Shown: piece by piece, positions 26,403 through 34,856 of the stretch
Layout of the letters: each line of letters starts with the position of its first letter
How positions within the stretch are numbered: position 1 is the stretch's first letter
Origin: SZUA-265 sp965651905
Lineage (GTDB): Bacteria; Myxococcota_A; Polyangia; Polyangiales; Polyangiaceae
Direction: 5' to 3'
DNA length: 64,000 nt
Assembly: GCA_965651905.1 (NCBI GenBank)
Contig: CBFGUG010000005.1
Coordinates: forward strand, 62,001 to 126,000
Translations under genes and position numbers: made by a program
The notes under the pieces: model-generated
What the model saw: only the letters and a program-made list of their open reading frames with translations
Told to the model about the DNA's origin: nothing
The model's database searches: none

Positions 26403-27500
26403 TCATTGCGCACGAGCACACTTGGTTGCACCGATCACCACGGTCACTCCCTTGTTGCTCGGCATCAGTCGATTCCAGAGCCGCGTCAGTGCGGGTTCGC
26501 CCGTGAAGACGTCGACATGTTCTCCCTTAACCTTAAGTCCACGATCCTGAGCGATGAAGCAACCATCGTGGCGTGTGCTACGCTCCAGGTCGCGAGGCAA
26601 GCCTTCGTACTCGGGGATGTAGACTGGTGTGTCGAGTGGAATGACGTCGCTGTCTACGGCGATCGTCAAGAGCGGTGTGATTGCCTTGCCACCCGCGCCC
26701 CGACCCCAAGGGAATCGCGACTTGTCCAGTCGATCGTAACAGATCTTTTGATCGGTTCGCGGGCACGCCCGGGCGCAAGAACAGTCGCGCCTCGCGAAGC
26801 TGACGGGCTGCCCCGTACTGAGCACGCCGCTTCCCTGGACGCAGAGAGAGTCATGAAAATCGGGAACGACCTTGGAAATCACCTGGCAGCTCGAGTCGTA
26901 TAGCGGAGTTAGTTCGCCCTCGTAGGTGAACTCGGCCTCGGACGGGAAGTCGTAATACGTGTTTCTGAACTGACCGAGCACCTTCCCCTCCGTGCGAGCC
27001 AACGCTACGCGCTCGACCACGACCTCGGGGTTGTCTACGGGGCTCTCAGGCTCGCTGCGCCCGATGGAGTGGACTCGATACCGCGCGAGTCCGCCCCGAC
27101 GGGCACCGTCGGGCATCGCCAACTCGCCGACTACGTCCTCGTCGTAGGAGGGTGACGGCTCCGCGGACCAGGGGGCCGCGCTAGAACAAGCGACCGTCCC
27201 CAGCGCCGCCAGCGTGGCCACCGCCACACGCCTGAGCCCACTCAGTAGCCACGGGACGTCGCTAACGGGCGAACTCTCGGCGTGGTCCTTGGGGGCCTCA
27301 TCGATTGGCAAACTAGTTCTGCTGCCGGAAAAGCTGCTGAAGCGACGCGCGCAGCTCCCGGCGCTCGCCTGTGTTTCGGCTGCGCTGCGGTGCTCACGTT
27401 CAGCAGTAAGCTCCGCTCCGCTACTCGCCGAAGCGTGCGGCAAGAACCGGGCTTCGCGCTCGGGCGTTCTGAAGTCGCTGGCGGTAGTGCTGGGTATCAT
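26403..27500 (-). CDS. 3D-domain (MltA-like C-terminal) lipoprotein
   Basis: A 365-aa protein whose C-terminal part is a 3D domain, the double-psi barrel also found at the end of MltA-type lytic transglycosylases. It carries the three conserved Asp in TIAVDSDVIPLDTPVYIPEY and FIAQDRGLKVKGEHVDVFTG. A hydrophobic stretch with lipobox GTVACSS sits at about residue 105. This leaves about 85 residues in front of the signal peptide, which is odd. The true start may be later, for instance a TTG near 27310, or the leader may be real. Six Cys in the middle suggest disulfides. It probably acts on peptidoglycan in the periplasm; catalysis is not proven for stand-alone 3D domains. Confidence 0.78.
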   Translation of the reverse strand: MIPSTTASDFRTPEREARFLPHASASSGAELTAEREHRSAAETQASAGSCARRFSSFSGSRTSLPIDEAPKDHAESSPVSDVPWLLSGLRRVAVATLAALGTVACSSAAPWSAEPSPSYDEDVVGELAMPDGARRGGLARYRVHSIGRSEPESPVDNPEVVVERVALARTEGKVLGQFRNTYYDFPSEAEFTYEGELTPLYDSSCQVISKVVPDFHDSLCVQGSGVLSTGQPVSFARRDCSCARACPRTDQKICYDRLDKSRFPWGRGAGGKAITPLLTIAVDSDVIPLDTPVYIPEYEGLPRDLERSTRHDGCFIAQDRGLKVKGEHVDVFTGEPALTRLWNRLMPSNKGVTVVIGATKCARAQ

Positions 27501-27534
27501 CGTGCGATCTCCGTCGGGCGAATGGTGAGCCCGC

Positions 27535-28038
27535 TCAAGACGGTTTCTTCGGTTTCGAGGTGTTCTTCACCAGCGGCAACTCGCGGCGGCTTTGGCCGAC
27601 GGGGGCGTTCAGTGCGAGTGGTAAACGTCGCGCGCTGGCCTGTCCATCACGACACTCGCTGCCCCGTTGTGCCGTGATTGCCGGGCGCAGCTTTTCGGTA
27701 TGCTCCAACCAATGTGCGCGAACCGCTTCGGGGACGTCGAACTCGACCAGAGTTTGGTCGAGTATCTGCAGTCGACGCATGAAGTGGCCGCCAGTAATCG
27801 CGTGTTGGGCGTGTGCTGTTTGGAGCGGGCGACCAGTGTACGTCCACGGGCCTCCGAGGTGCTGCGCCGCAAACTCGAACTCTTTCTCTTTGATGCGCTC
27901 CCGGCTGGCACGCGCGAAAAAGAACCCGATCATCACGTCGTCGAAAATGCGATCGACGAAGCGTTCGATGACGGCGCGCAACACCTGCTCACCACCGAGC
28001 TGATCGTACAAACTAGACACCACGTCGACTTCCTGCAT
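27535..28038 (-). CDS. Truncated (2/2) haemoglobin with C-terminal extension
   Basis: A 167-aa globin of the truncated class, binding haem for O2/NO chemistry. The globin part is residues 1 to about 120: SLYDQLGGEQVLRAVIERF, FDDVMIGFFF, GGPWTYTGRPLQTAHAQHAI with the proximal His, and GGHFMRRLQ. A basic, low-complexity tail of about 45 residues follows. The start at 28038 (MQEVDVVSSLY) is chosen because globin homology begins there; the frame is open to 28074. It lies 34 bp upstream of the 3D-domain gene on the same strand and might be cotranscribed with it. Confidence 0.88.
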   Translation of the reverse strand: MQEVDVVSSLYDQLGGEQVLRAVIERFVDRIFDDVMIGFFFARASRERIKEKEFEFAAQHLGGPWTYTGRPLQTAHAQHAITGGHFMRRLQILDQTLVEFDVPEAVRAHWLEHTEKLRPAITAQRGSECRDGQASARRLPLALNAPVGQSRRELPLVKNTSKPKKPS

Positions 28039-28257
28039 CGCCCAAGTCGTGGCGCCTGGCCAAACTATGTGCAAGCAGTTGGGCGAATGCGCGCTGACCC
28101 GCGGGCTAGCGGACGAAACGCCGTCCGAGAGCCGCGACGACGGGCCGCTTCCCGCGCTCGTGCGTGGCCACAGCCATGCCTAGGCGTAGTTAGCGTCCGC
28201 GGAGCCGACGACACGTCCAGTCGTCGACCCCCGGGTTGTTTCTCGATTCAGCCTGAG

Positions 28258-29388
28258 TCAGTTGGGTCGAGCTGCTCGCTTGGCTCGCGCAGCGGGTTTC
28301 GCCGCGCCATTCGTCGACTTCGACGCGGCATCTTCATCTGCGGCAGTGTCGACGGCTGGGGTCTTCTCCCCCACCCGCGCGATGTTGTTCGCTTCCAGAA
28401 TTTTGGCTTCGAGCTTCTTCATGCGGTCTGGGTTTTGGAGCAAAAAGTCCCTGGCGTTATCTCGCCCTTGCCCGATTCTGTCCCCGTCCATCGAATACCA
28501 AGCGCCACTCTTCTGGATCGCTCCGATGTCCACCCCCATGTCGACTAGCTCGCCAGCCACGCTGACTCCTTCGCCGTACAGAATGTCGAACTCCACCTCG
28601 CGAAACGGTGGAGCAATCTTGTTCTTGACCACCTTCACGCGCGTGCGATTACCGACCACGGACATCTCGCCAGTCTTCTTGTTGTTGTCCTTGATCGCGC
28701 CGATGCGGCGAATGTCTAGTCGCACGGACGCGTAGAACTTGAGCGCGTTTCCGCCAGACGTGGTTTCTGGGCTGCCGAACATCACGCCGATCTTCATGCG
28801 CAGCTGGTTCGTGAACATCAACACGCAGCGCGAACGGTTGACGCTACCAGTCAGCTTACGCAGCGCCTGACTCATCAGACGCGCTTGCAGACCGACGTGC
28901 GAATCGCCCATATCCCCTTCGATTTCCGCCTTGGGAACCAGTGCGGCAACCGAGTCGACGACCACCATGTCGACAGCTCCAGAACGCACCAGCATGTCCG
29001 CGATCTCGAGCGCCTGCTCACCGAAATCAGGCTGACTGATCAGCAACTCGTCGGTCTTCACGCCTAATCGACGCGCGTAAGTCACATCGAGCGCGTGTTC
29101 AGCATCGATGAACGCCGCAACGCCACCCTGACGCTGGATGCTGGCGATGGCATGCAACATCAGCGTCGTTTTACCGCTCGACTCTGGACCGTAGATCTCG
29201 ATGATCCTGCCTCGGGGGTAACCACCGATACCCAAGCCGACGTCGAGCCCAATCGAACCGCTGGGCACCACAGGGACATCGCCGCCGATCTTCTCTCCAT
29301 CAGCCAGACGCATGATCGCCCCTTTGCCGAACTCCTTTTCGACACTCGCGATCGCTACATCCAACGCCTTGAGCTTATTATCGTCCAT
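28258..29388 (-). CDS. recA: Recombinase RecA
   Basis: DNA strand-exchange ATPase and coprotease for LexA. It is 376 aa: N-terminal oligomerisation helix, Walker A GPESSGKT, DNA-binding loop L1 (EGDMGDSHVGLQARLMSQAL), Walker B VVVDSVAALVP, loop L2 and C-terminal domain with a longer than usual Ala/Lys tail. All core motifs are intact. A good GAAGGAG precedes the ATG. A perfect inverted repeat about 245 bp upstream may be an SOS-type operator (see 29630-29657). A direct repeat CGAGCGCGGTA occurs twice just upstream of the ribosome-binding site. Confidence 0.98.
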   Translation of the reverse strand: MDDNKLKALDVAIASVEKEFGKGAIMRLADGEKIGGDVPVVPSGSIGLDVGLGIGGYPRGRIIEIYGPESSGKTTLMLHAIASIQRQGGVAAFIDAEHALDVTYARRLGVKTDELLISQPDFGEQALEIADMLVRSGAVDMVVVDSVAALVPKAEIEGDMGDSHVGLQARLMSQALRKLTGSVNRSRCVLMFTNQLRMKIGVMFGSPETTSGGNALKFYASVRLDIRRIGAIKDNNKKTGEMSVVGNRTRVKVVKNKIAPPFREVEFDILYGEGVSVAGELVDMGVDIGAIQKSGAWYSMDGDRIGQGRDNARDFLLQNPDRMKKLEAKILEANNIARVGEKTPAVDTAADEDAASKSTNGAAKPAARAKRAARPN

Positions 29389-29757
29389 CCACTCGCTCCT
29401 TCGAATCTCGCTTCGCTACCGCGCTCGAACCATTACCGCGCTCGACACGGAACCATCACTATCCACAAACCAGGCGGGTGTGCATGCTCGCACTCCGCAA
29501 CGGAGACGTCACGCAGGGGCGCTGAACGCCGGCACGCCCGACGACGGGTGCGACGATCAATCTGGACAAATCTGGGCAAGACAACACAGAAAACGCCCCT
29601 GCGTGGTTCAGATCCCCGACAGGCAGGGACACTGAACAGGCTCACTTATGTTCAGTGGTTTACTGTTCCGGCGTTCAGATGTCAACAAAACCGTCGGAAC
29701 GACTAGGACAGCCAACGTCCGGGCTTCATTCGTTCCTCGAAGCCCGGGAAATTCAGC
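29389..29757. other. recA upstream region
   Basis: 369 bp between recA and the CNNM transporter gene, both on the minus strand. No coding frame of protein character. It contains two copies of CGAGCGCGGTA near 29422-29450, at least four GTTCAG/CTGAAC half-sites between 29605 and 29680, and the perfect inverted repeat listed separately. Confidence 0.6.
29630..29657. promoter_or_regulatory. Inverted repeat upstream of recA, LexA-box-like
   Basis: CACTGAACA and TGTTCAGTG form a perfect nine-bp inverted repeat with a ten-base spacer. The Myxococcus LexA box, recalled as CTRHAMRYBYGTTCAGS, matches the minus strand here at most positions, including all of GTTCAG, and that orientation points to recA. 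Inferred operator; binding is not shown. Confidence 0.55.
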
Positions 29758-30978
29758 TCAATCGGTGCCTTCAGGCTCAGGCAAGCGACGCACTTGGACA
29801 GCTTCGGCACGGCGCGCACTCGCTTGAAGCACCTTCATCTCCAAGCTTCCGTGCACGACGACGTCGCCAACCCGTGGCATGCGCCCAACCAAGTCCGCGA
29901 CGAATCCGCCGATCGTCAAGCTGTCGACGTCTTCTTGCAACTTGAGCGCCTCCAGTACCTTGCGTGTTTCGGCCCAACCACGGCACACGAGACTGCCATC
30001 GGGGCGCTTCACGATGAACGAGTTGACGCGATCGCTCTCGTCCTCGATTTCACCGACGATCTCCTCGAGCACGTCCTCCAGCGTCACCAGGCCGTGCGTC
30101 GCGCCATATTCGTCCACCACGATCGCCATGTGACGGCGCTCGTCGCGAAAGGTTTGCAGCAGACGTTCGAGCGGCATCGATGACGGCACCACCAGTGCTT
30201 TCGTCACGACCGAGTCCCACTCCGCGCGCCCGACGAACAGCAGGTCCTTGATCAACACCACGCCGCTGATGTCATCGGGATCACCCGTTGGAGTGAATGG
30301 AAAACGGCTGTGCCCAGTCTGACGGGCGATGGAGAGGTTGTCGTCCCAACTGCGGTCACCCGACAGGTACGTCATGCCACCGCGCGGCACCATCACGTCG
30401 CGCGCCTTCAACTCACGCAAGGCGATCGCCCCCTCGATCATGTTGGCCATGCCCTTGCGCACGACGCCCTCACTATGGCCCAACGCCGCGAGCAGACGAA
30501 TCTCGTCGAGCGACGTCACGGGCTCGAGCGTTCCGCGTCGAAGCAAACCCGAGATCACGCGTGTGAGCAGAAGCAGTGGGTAGAAGACGAAAACCAGACC
30601 GCGCACCAAGTACGCGACAGGAACGGCAAGGCGATCGGCAAAGCTCACACCGAGCGTCTTGGGAACAATCTCCGTGAACAACAGCACGGAAATCGTGAAA
30701 CACGTGGTGAAGATCCAAAGATGTGAGTCGCTCCACACATCGATGAACGACGCGCCAGCCACGGACGCCCCCGCGGTGTTGGCAACTGTGTTGAGGACCA
30801 AGATGGCAGCGATCGGAACGTCGATCTCACGCTTGAACTTGCGCAAGAGTTGGCCAGCGCGCGACTTGCCCAACGCCTCGATGTGCGAATGACGTACGCT
30901 GAGCAACGCTGCTTCGGAGATCGAGCAGAGGAAAGAGAAAATAAGGGCTGCGGCGACGGCGAGGACGAATGTCAACAT
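29758..30978 (-). CDS. CNNM/CBS-domain membrane protein (HlyC/CorC family)
   Basis: A 406-aa inner-membrane protein. The N-terminal CNNM domain has about four hydrophobic segments (MLTFVLAVAAALIFSFLCSI, ISEAALLSVRHSHIEAL, VANTAGASVAGASFID, LLFTEIVPKTLGV). Paired CBS domains follow (KARDVMVPRGGMTYLSG; VVDEYGATHGLVTLEDVLEE), then a C-terminal CorC_HlyC domain (DVDSLTIGGFVADLVGRMP). The family is linked to Mg2+/Co2+ efflux or homeostasis; the older name haemolysin is misleading. Length and order are normal. Confidence 0.92.
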   Translation of the reverse strand: MLTFVLAVAAALIFSFLCSISEAALLSVRHSHIEALGKSRAGQLLRKFKREIDVPIAAILVLNTVANTAGASVAGASFIDVWSDSHLWIFTTCFTISVLLFTEIVPKTLGVSFADRLAVPVAYLVRGLVFVFYPLLLLTRVISGLLRRGTLEPVTSLDEIRLLAALGHSEGVVRKGMANMIEGAIALRELKARDVMVPRGGMTYLSGDRSWDDNLSIARQTGHSRFPFTPTGDPDDISGVVLIKDLLFVGRAEWDSVVTKALVVPSSMPLERLLQTFRDERRHMAIVVDEYGATHGLVTLEDVLEEIVGEIEDESDRVNSFIVKRPDGSLVCRGWAETRKVLEALKLQEDVDSLTIGGFVADLVGRMPRVGDVVVHGSLEMKVLQASARRAEAVQVRRLPEPEGTD

Positions 30979-31197
30979 GGCGGCGACGAGTGGCGGAAGG
31001 CTCTAGCGACCACTCGACTGAGCAACTGATCGCCACTCGGGGCGCTCGAGGCAAGTGCGGACGAAGCGCCGAACGCCACGGCTGCACGGATCCCACTCGG
31101 GCCAGCGGGCGATCTGCGGCGATCGTGATGCGGCCGGGGGGCCATCGCGCTTTCGGACTTCACGGAAAATCGATGCGGTAGCGTCGCGTTGGCGAGG

Positions 31198-32478
31198 TCA
31201 GCGCGCTGGATCATTACGCAACCCGTCGGTGACGGCGCGACTGAGTCCGCTCTCGCCAACCGCCGGCGTAACGGCACGACCGAGGCCACTCCCGCTCGCG
31301 ATGGGCTGGACTACACGCGGGGCGGGTGTACCACTAGCCATTGCGGGTTCCCGCGCCGTGGACTGTTTGGGCGTGGGCGCCGCCGCTTGAATGATCACCT
31401 GCGAAGGTTTGTCGACGAAACGTCCTGCACCGAGCCCCGCTGCAATTCCCATCACCGCAGCCATCAAGCCGATGCTCACTCGCGACGGCACGGGCAGGCC
31501 CAGTGCGTGCCAAAAACGAACGCCGAGGGGCACTCCGCTCTGCGCCATGGTTTCGCTGGGTGGCGCGGGCAACAAGTCCGTGGCCCGACGACGCGGCGTT
31601 CGCCCGAGCTCCTGCGGGTCGGTGCTGAGGCGACGTGCGATGGAGCCCAAGCGCTGGGCGAGTTGCTCTGCCGTCTGCAAGCGTTTGTCGCGGTCTTTGA
31701 TCAAGCAGTCTTCGATCGCCCGAGCAAGCTCCGAGTCCAACGTGGGGATGAGCTCGGTCACCTTACGATGACGCCTGGTCATGATGTCGACCATCAGCGC
31801 GTTGTAGTTCGTGCCGTGGAACGGGGGACGCCCCGTGAGACTCTGGTACATGCCGACGCCCAGGGCCCAGATGTCAGTGCGGGCGTCGACTTCACGCGCG
31901 CCACGTGCCTGCTCGGGGCTCATGAATATCGGATTCCCCAACACCGCGCCATCGCAGGTCACGCTCTGTCCTTCGAACACGGGCCCCAGCGTCTTGCTCA
32001 CGCCGAAGTCGAGAATCTTCGGGACGATCGACCCGTCTTTGCCTCGCGCCAGGAAGATGTTGTTCGTCGACAGGTCGCGGTGAACGACGCCTGCGTCGTG
32101 CGCGAGCTGCAGCGCGGCGGCGATCTGCGCGAAGTACGCAGCCATCATCAATGGAGAAAGCGAGCCTTTGCGCTCGATGTAACTCTCGAGTTCCTCGCCG
32201 TGGAGCAACTCCATCACGATGAAGGGCCGCCCATCCTTGCCCAACGCGACATCGTACACGTCGACGATGCTGGGATGTTGCAACGTGCCCGTCGTCTTGG
32301 CTTCTCGCACGAAACGCTCGAAGGCTTCGTCGTTCTCGCTGAACTGCGGCAGCAGGAACTTGATCGCGAAGTCGCGATTCGTCAGTTCGTTGCGCGCGGC
32401 CCAGACTTCACCCATGCCTCCTGAGCCCAGTGGTCTCAGCAGACGATAGCGCCCCGCAATCTGGTCACCGATGTTCAC
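31198..32478 (-). CDS. Ser/Thr protein kinase with altered catalytic loop
   Basis: A 426-aa eukaryote-like kinase. Residues 10-275 are the kinase domain: glycine loop LGSGGMGEV, Lys40 in FAIKFL, Glu59 in REAKT, catalytic loop HRDLSTNN, DFG at 157-159, GNPIFMSPEQ and WALGVGMYQ. The usual Lys two residues after the catalytic Asp is Ser137 here, though the base Asp135 and the metal Asn140 are kept. A basic linker and one membrane segment (about 325-350, MAAVMGIAAGLGAG) are followed by a Pro/Ala/Ser-rich extracytoplasmic tail with no recognisable sensor. It is monocistronic by spacing. Confidence 0.92.
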   Translation of the reverse strand: MNIGDQIAGRYRLLRPLGSGGMGEVWAARNELTNRDFAIKFLLPQFSENDEAFERFVREAKTTGTLQHPSIVDVYDVALGKDGRPFIVMELLHGEELESYIERKGSLSPLMMAAYFAQIAAALQLAHDAGVVHRDLSTNNIFLARGKDGSIVPKILDFGVSKTLGPVFEGQSVTCDGAVLGNPIFMSPEQARGAREVDARTDIWALGVGMYQSLTGRPPFHGTNYNALMVDIMTRRHRKVTELIPTLDSELARAIEDCLIKDRDKRLQTAEQLAQRLGSIARRLSTDPQELGRTPRRRATDLLPAPPSETMAQSGVPLGVRFWHALGLPVPSRVSIGLMAAVMGIAAGLGAGRFVDKPSQVIIQAAAPTPKQSTAREPAMASGTPAPRVVQPIASGSGLGRAVTPAVGESGLSRAVTDGLRNDPAR

Positions 32479-32600
32479 GGCTCAACGGTTAGTGGTCCGC
32501 CATCTGACGGGCCAAGAAACCCACCCGATTTTTTCAGCAGCACGTAACTCGAAACCTCTTCGTCACACGCAACTCGCTGTTTTCAGCGCCTAACTTCGCC

Positions 32601-32630
32601 CCCACACCGCTCGCCAGAGCGCGGTGTGGG
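32601..32630. terminator. Hairpin downstream of the TPR gene
   Basis: CCCACACCGC and GCGGTGTGGG form a perfect ten-bp stem with a ten-base loop, 39 bp after the stop of the minus-strand TPR gene. It lacks a T-run, so it may be a Rho-assisted terminator or 3' stabiliser. Confidence 0.6.
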
Positions 32631-32668
32631 AGCAGGTAGGCAATCGCACTCGCAATCGGCCTGATTGC

Positions 32669-33811
32669 TCAGGACGACGCTTTGGCAGCCGCAGCCTGGG
32701 CTTGGCGCTGTTGTTGCTGAAGCATCTGAGCCACTGCACGAGAGCGCTCGATGGCGAACTGCTTGACGTCTTTCTGCGGCGATCCAGCAAGCGCGTTGAG
32801 CAGTTTCGTGAGCTTGTCCATCTCACGCGCGCCGAGCAAGGCTTCGAAGTAGTTGTTCGCCAAGCGCACGTCACGCAGCATCTTGTTCTCGTGGGGCTTG
32901 AGCAGTTCGATGATCGCCTTCAAGTCACCGCTTTGGCCGTACAACGAAGACAGGGCGATCAAAGCCAACGCATTCCCCGAGTCGCGCTCGACGGCCTTCT
33001 TGGCAAACTCGAGTGCGCGCGGACGCGTCTGTTCGTCCGCAGCGAACACTCCCTGCAGCGCGACGTAGGGTGACGCACTCCCCGCATGCGTCGAAGCAGC
33101 TGCCAGGCCCTCCACAGCAGCCACGGCGGCGGCCTCGTCCTCCCGTTGCTTCACCAGGCTGAACAAGTAAACCCAAGCGTCGACGTTGTTGTTGTCGATG
33201 GCGATGGCCTTCTCTACCATCGTGCGCGCTTGTTCTGGCTCATCCTTCTTGTTCAACACCTTGGCCAGGTTGAGGGACGGCAGCGCACTCTCAGGTAACA
33301 AGTTCTGGGCGCCTTTGAGCGTCGCCTCGGCCTTGTCCAAGTTGCCGGCTGCCAGTTGCGCGACGCCGAGACCGAGCCAGTCGTCCCCCTCGCCGCCCGA
33401 CGCCACGACCTTCGCGAGCACTTTTTCCGCGCGCTCAGGCTTTCCATGACGCATCAGCTCGCTGGCGAACACACGGCCGCGACCCACGTCACTCGGATCT
33501 TCTTTCCAGTGCTTTTCGAGTCCGTCGAGCAGGTCGTTGACACCGATCGTGAGCGGCCGCCCCTCTTGATCTTGAACCTGGACTGGCGCGCCGTTGAAAC
33601 CGAGCAGTTCCCACATCTGTTCGGGCGTGAGCGCAACAGCGCCCGTCTGCAGCTTGTCGAGAAGCTCCTGCTTCGGCTCCTTCATCGGCAGAACGACCAT
33701 GGCATTTTGAGGCAGTCCGCGCGGGAACGCCGCTGCTGGAGCGATGATCGCAGCGCCGCCGCTGATCGGAAGATTAGCTACGTTGCCTACGGGTGTCTTT
33801 GCTGCTGCCAT
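32669..33811 (-). CDS. Tetratricopeptide-repeat protein
   Basis: A 380-aa protein without signal peptide. After an N-terminal region of about 130 residues with no clear family, several TPR-like helical pairs follow (about 135-340: LGLGVAQLAAGNLDKAEATL, SLNLAKVLNKKDEPEQARTM, ALIALSSLYGQSGDLKAIIE). The C-terminus is a Gln/Ala-rich coiled coil. TPRs are protein-interaction scaffolds; the partner is unknown. It lies upstream of the kinase on the same strand with a hairpin between them, so cotranscription is doubtful. Confidence 0.82.
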   Translation of the reverse strand: MAAAKTPVGNVANLPISGGAAIIAPAAAFPRGLPQNAMVVLPMKEPKQELLDKLQTGAVALTPEQMWELLGFNGAPVQVQDQEGRPLTIGVNDLLDGLEKHWKEDPSDVGRGRVFASELMRHGKPERAEKVLAKVVASGGEGDDWLGLGVAQLAAGNLDKAEATLKGAQNLLPESALPSLNLAKVLNKKDEPEQARTMVEKAIAIDNNNVDAWVYLFSLVKQREDEAAAVAAVEGLAAASTHAGSASPYVALQGVFAADEQTRPRALEFAKKAVERDSGNALALIALSSLYGQSGDLKAIIELLKPHENKMLRDVRLANNYFEALLGAREMDKLTKLLNALAGSPQKDVKQFAIERSRAVAQMLQQQQRQAQAAAAKASS

Positions 33812-34237
33812 GGCTACCTCGGATTTTCTGAGGTCGTCGTCGCGACCTGACTCGTCTTGAAGTTGTACGTTATTCTCGCCCGCTCTTGGCGGACGACGGC
33901 AGGAGCCCCCGAGCAGGCTCGAAGGTCCAGGGACAAGCTAGGGTTCGTGGCCGCGCCGAAACTCGGCGGGGCGCACCCCCCAAATTGGGGGTCGCTCATT
34001 TAGATCAATCTGGGCGCGTGGGAAACAAGTGGGTGTCCGTCCGCCGAATTCCCAGCCGGCAGTGCATCCATGCGGCGAACCTGACCTTTTGACCACACGA
34101 GTGACGAAAGATTTTGGAGAACCCGAGCGGCATTTTTCGCCAAGACGCGACGCGGGAACGGGGCTGCGAGCCTCTCGTAGATCCACGAATTGCGTTGAGC
34201 GCGCGCAGAGCGACCGCTAGGGTCCGGCCAAGTCACG
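33812..34237. other. Intergenic region between divergent genes
   Basis: 426 bp between the TPR gene (-) and the small outer-membrane protein (+). No credible coding frame. A short symmetric sequence, CCCCCAA-A-TTGGGGG at 33977-33991, could be an operator. Promoters for both genes must lie here but are not recognisable to me. Confidence 0.45.
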
Positions 34238-34774
34238 ATGCGAGCGCGCTCATCCATCCTCAGCTTCGGCCTAGTAGCATCGTTCCTGGTCACGTCCATC
34301 GGAACGGCGCGAGCGGAAAACCTGATCGAGCGCCCAGGAGCGCACACGAAGTACACTCTCGAAGTCGAGCCCCACCTGGGGGTCGGAGGCTATCAGTCGA
34401 TCTTCGGCGGCCCAGGTCTGCGCGCGAGTTTCCCGCTCGTTGACCCCGGGTTCATCAATTCCCTGAACAATTCCATCGCAATTGGGTCGGGGGTGGATCT
34501 TTTCTTGGGCGGCGGCCGCAGCCACACCCACGATGGCACCACCCACGAACACAGCACCGACTTGGTGGTGCCGTTGGTGATGCAGTGGAACTTCTGGTTC
34601 ACGCGCGAGTGGTCGGCGTTCGGCGAACCAGGCGTTCTGATGAGCGTCAGCCCTCACTTGGTACCTCGGCTCTACTTGGTGGTCGGGGGTCGCTACCAAG
34701 TCAGCAACCTGGTGGCGCTGACCGCACGGCTGGGCCTGCCAGTGGCCAGTTTCGGGGTTTCTTTTTTGCTTTGA
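34238..34774 (+). CDS. Small outer-membrane beta-barrel protein
   Basis: A 178-aa protein with a Sec signal peptide (SILSFGLVASFLVTSIGTARA, cut after ARA). The mature part is strand-rich with alternating polar and hydrophobic residues (YTLEVEPHLGVGGY, LVVPLVMQWNFWF, RLYLVVGGRYQVS) and a final strand ending FGVSFLL, typical of an eight-stranded barrel. A His-rich loop (RSHTHDGTTHEH) lies near residue 92 and might bind metal. Function unknown. Confidence 0.75.
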   Translation: MRARSSILSFGLVASFLVTSIGTARAENLIERPGAHTKYTLEVEPHLGVGGYQSIFGGPGLRASFPLVDPGFINSLNNSIAIGSGVDLFLGGGRSHTHDGTTHEHSTDLVVPLVMQWNFWFTREWSAFGEPGVLMSVSPHLVPRLYLVVGGRYQVSNLVALTARLGLPVASFGVSFLL

Positions 34775-34856
34775 CGCCATCCATGGCCAGGCGGGCGGGC
34801 GACTTCCCCCGGCTCCTGGCGATCAGGCGGATCCAACGCTATATGCCTAGTTCTCG

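Noticed and set aside
31189..32424. 411-residue plus-strand open frame over the Ser/Thr kinase
   Set aside because: Exact antisense of a complete kinase gene, without signal or domain.
33977..33991. CCCCCAA-A-TTGGGGG palindrome as a terminator
   Set aside because: It lies upstream of both flanking divergent genes, and a one-base centre cannot form a hairpin loop without opening pairs; at most an operator.
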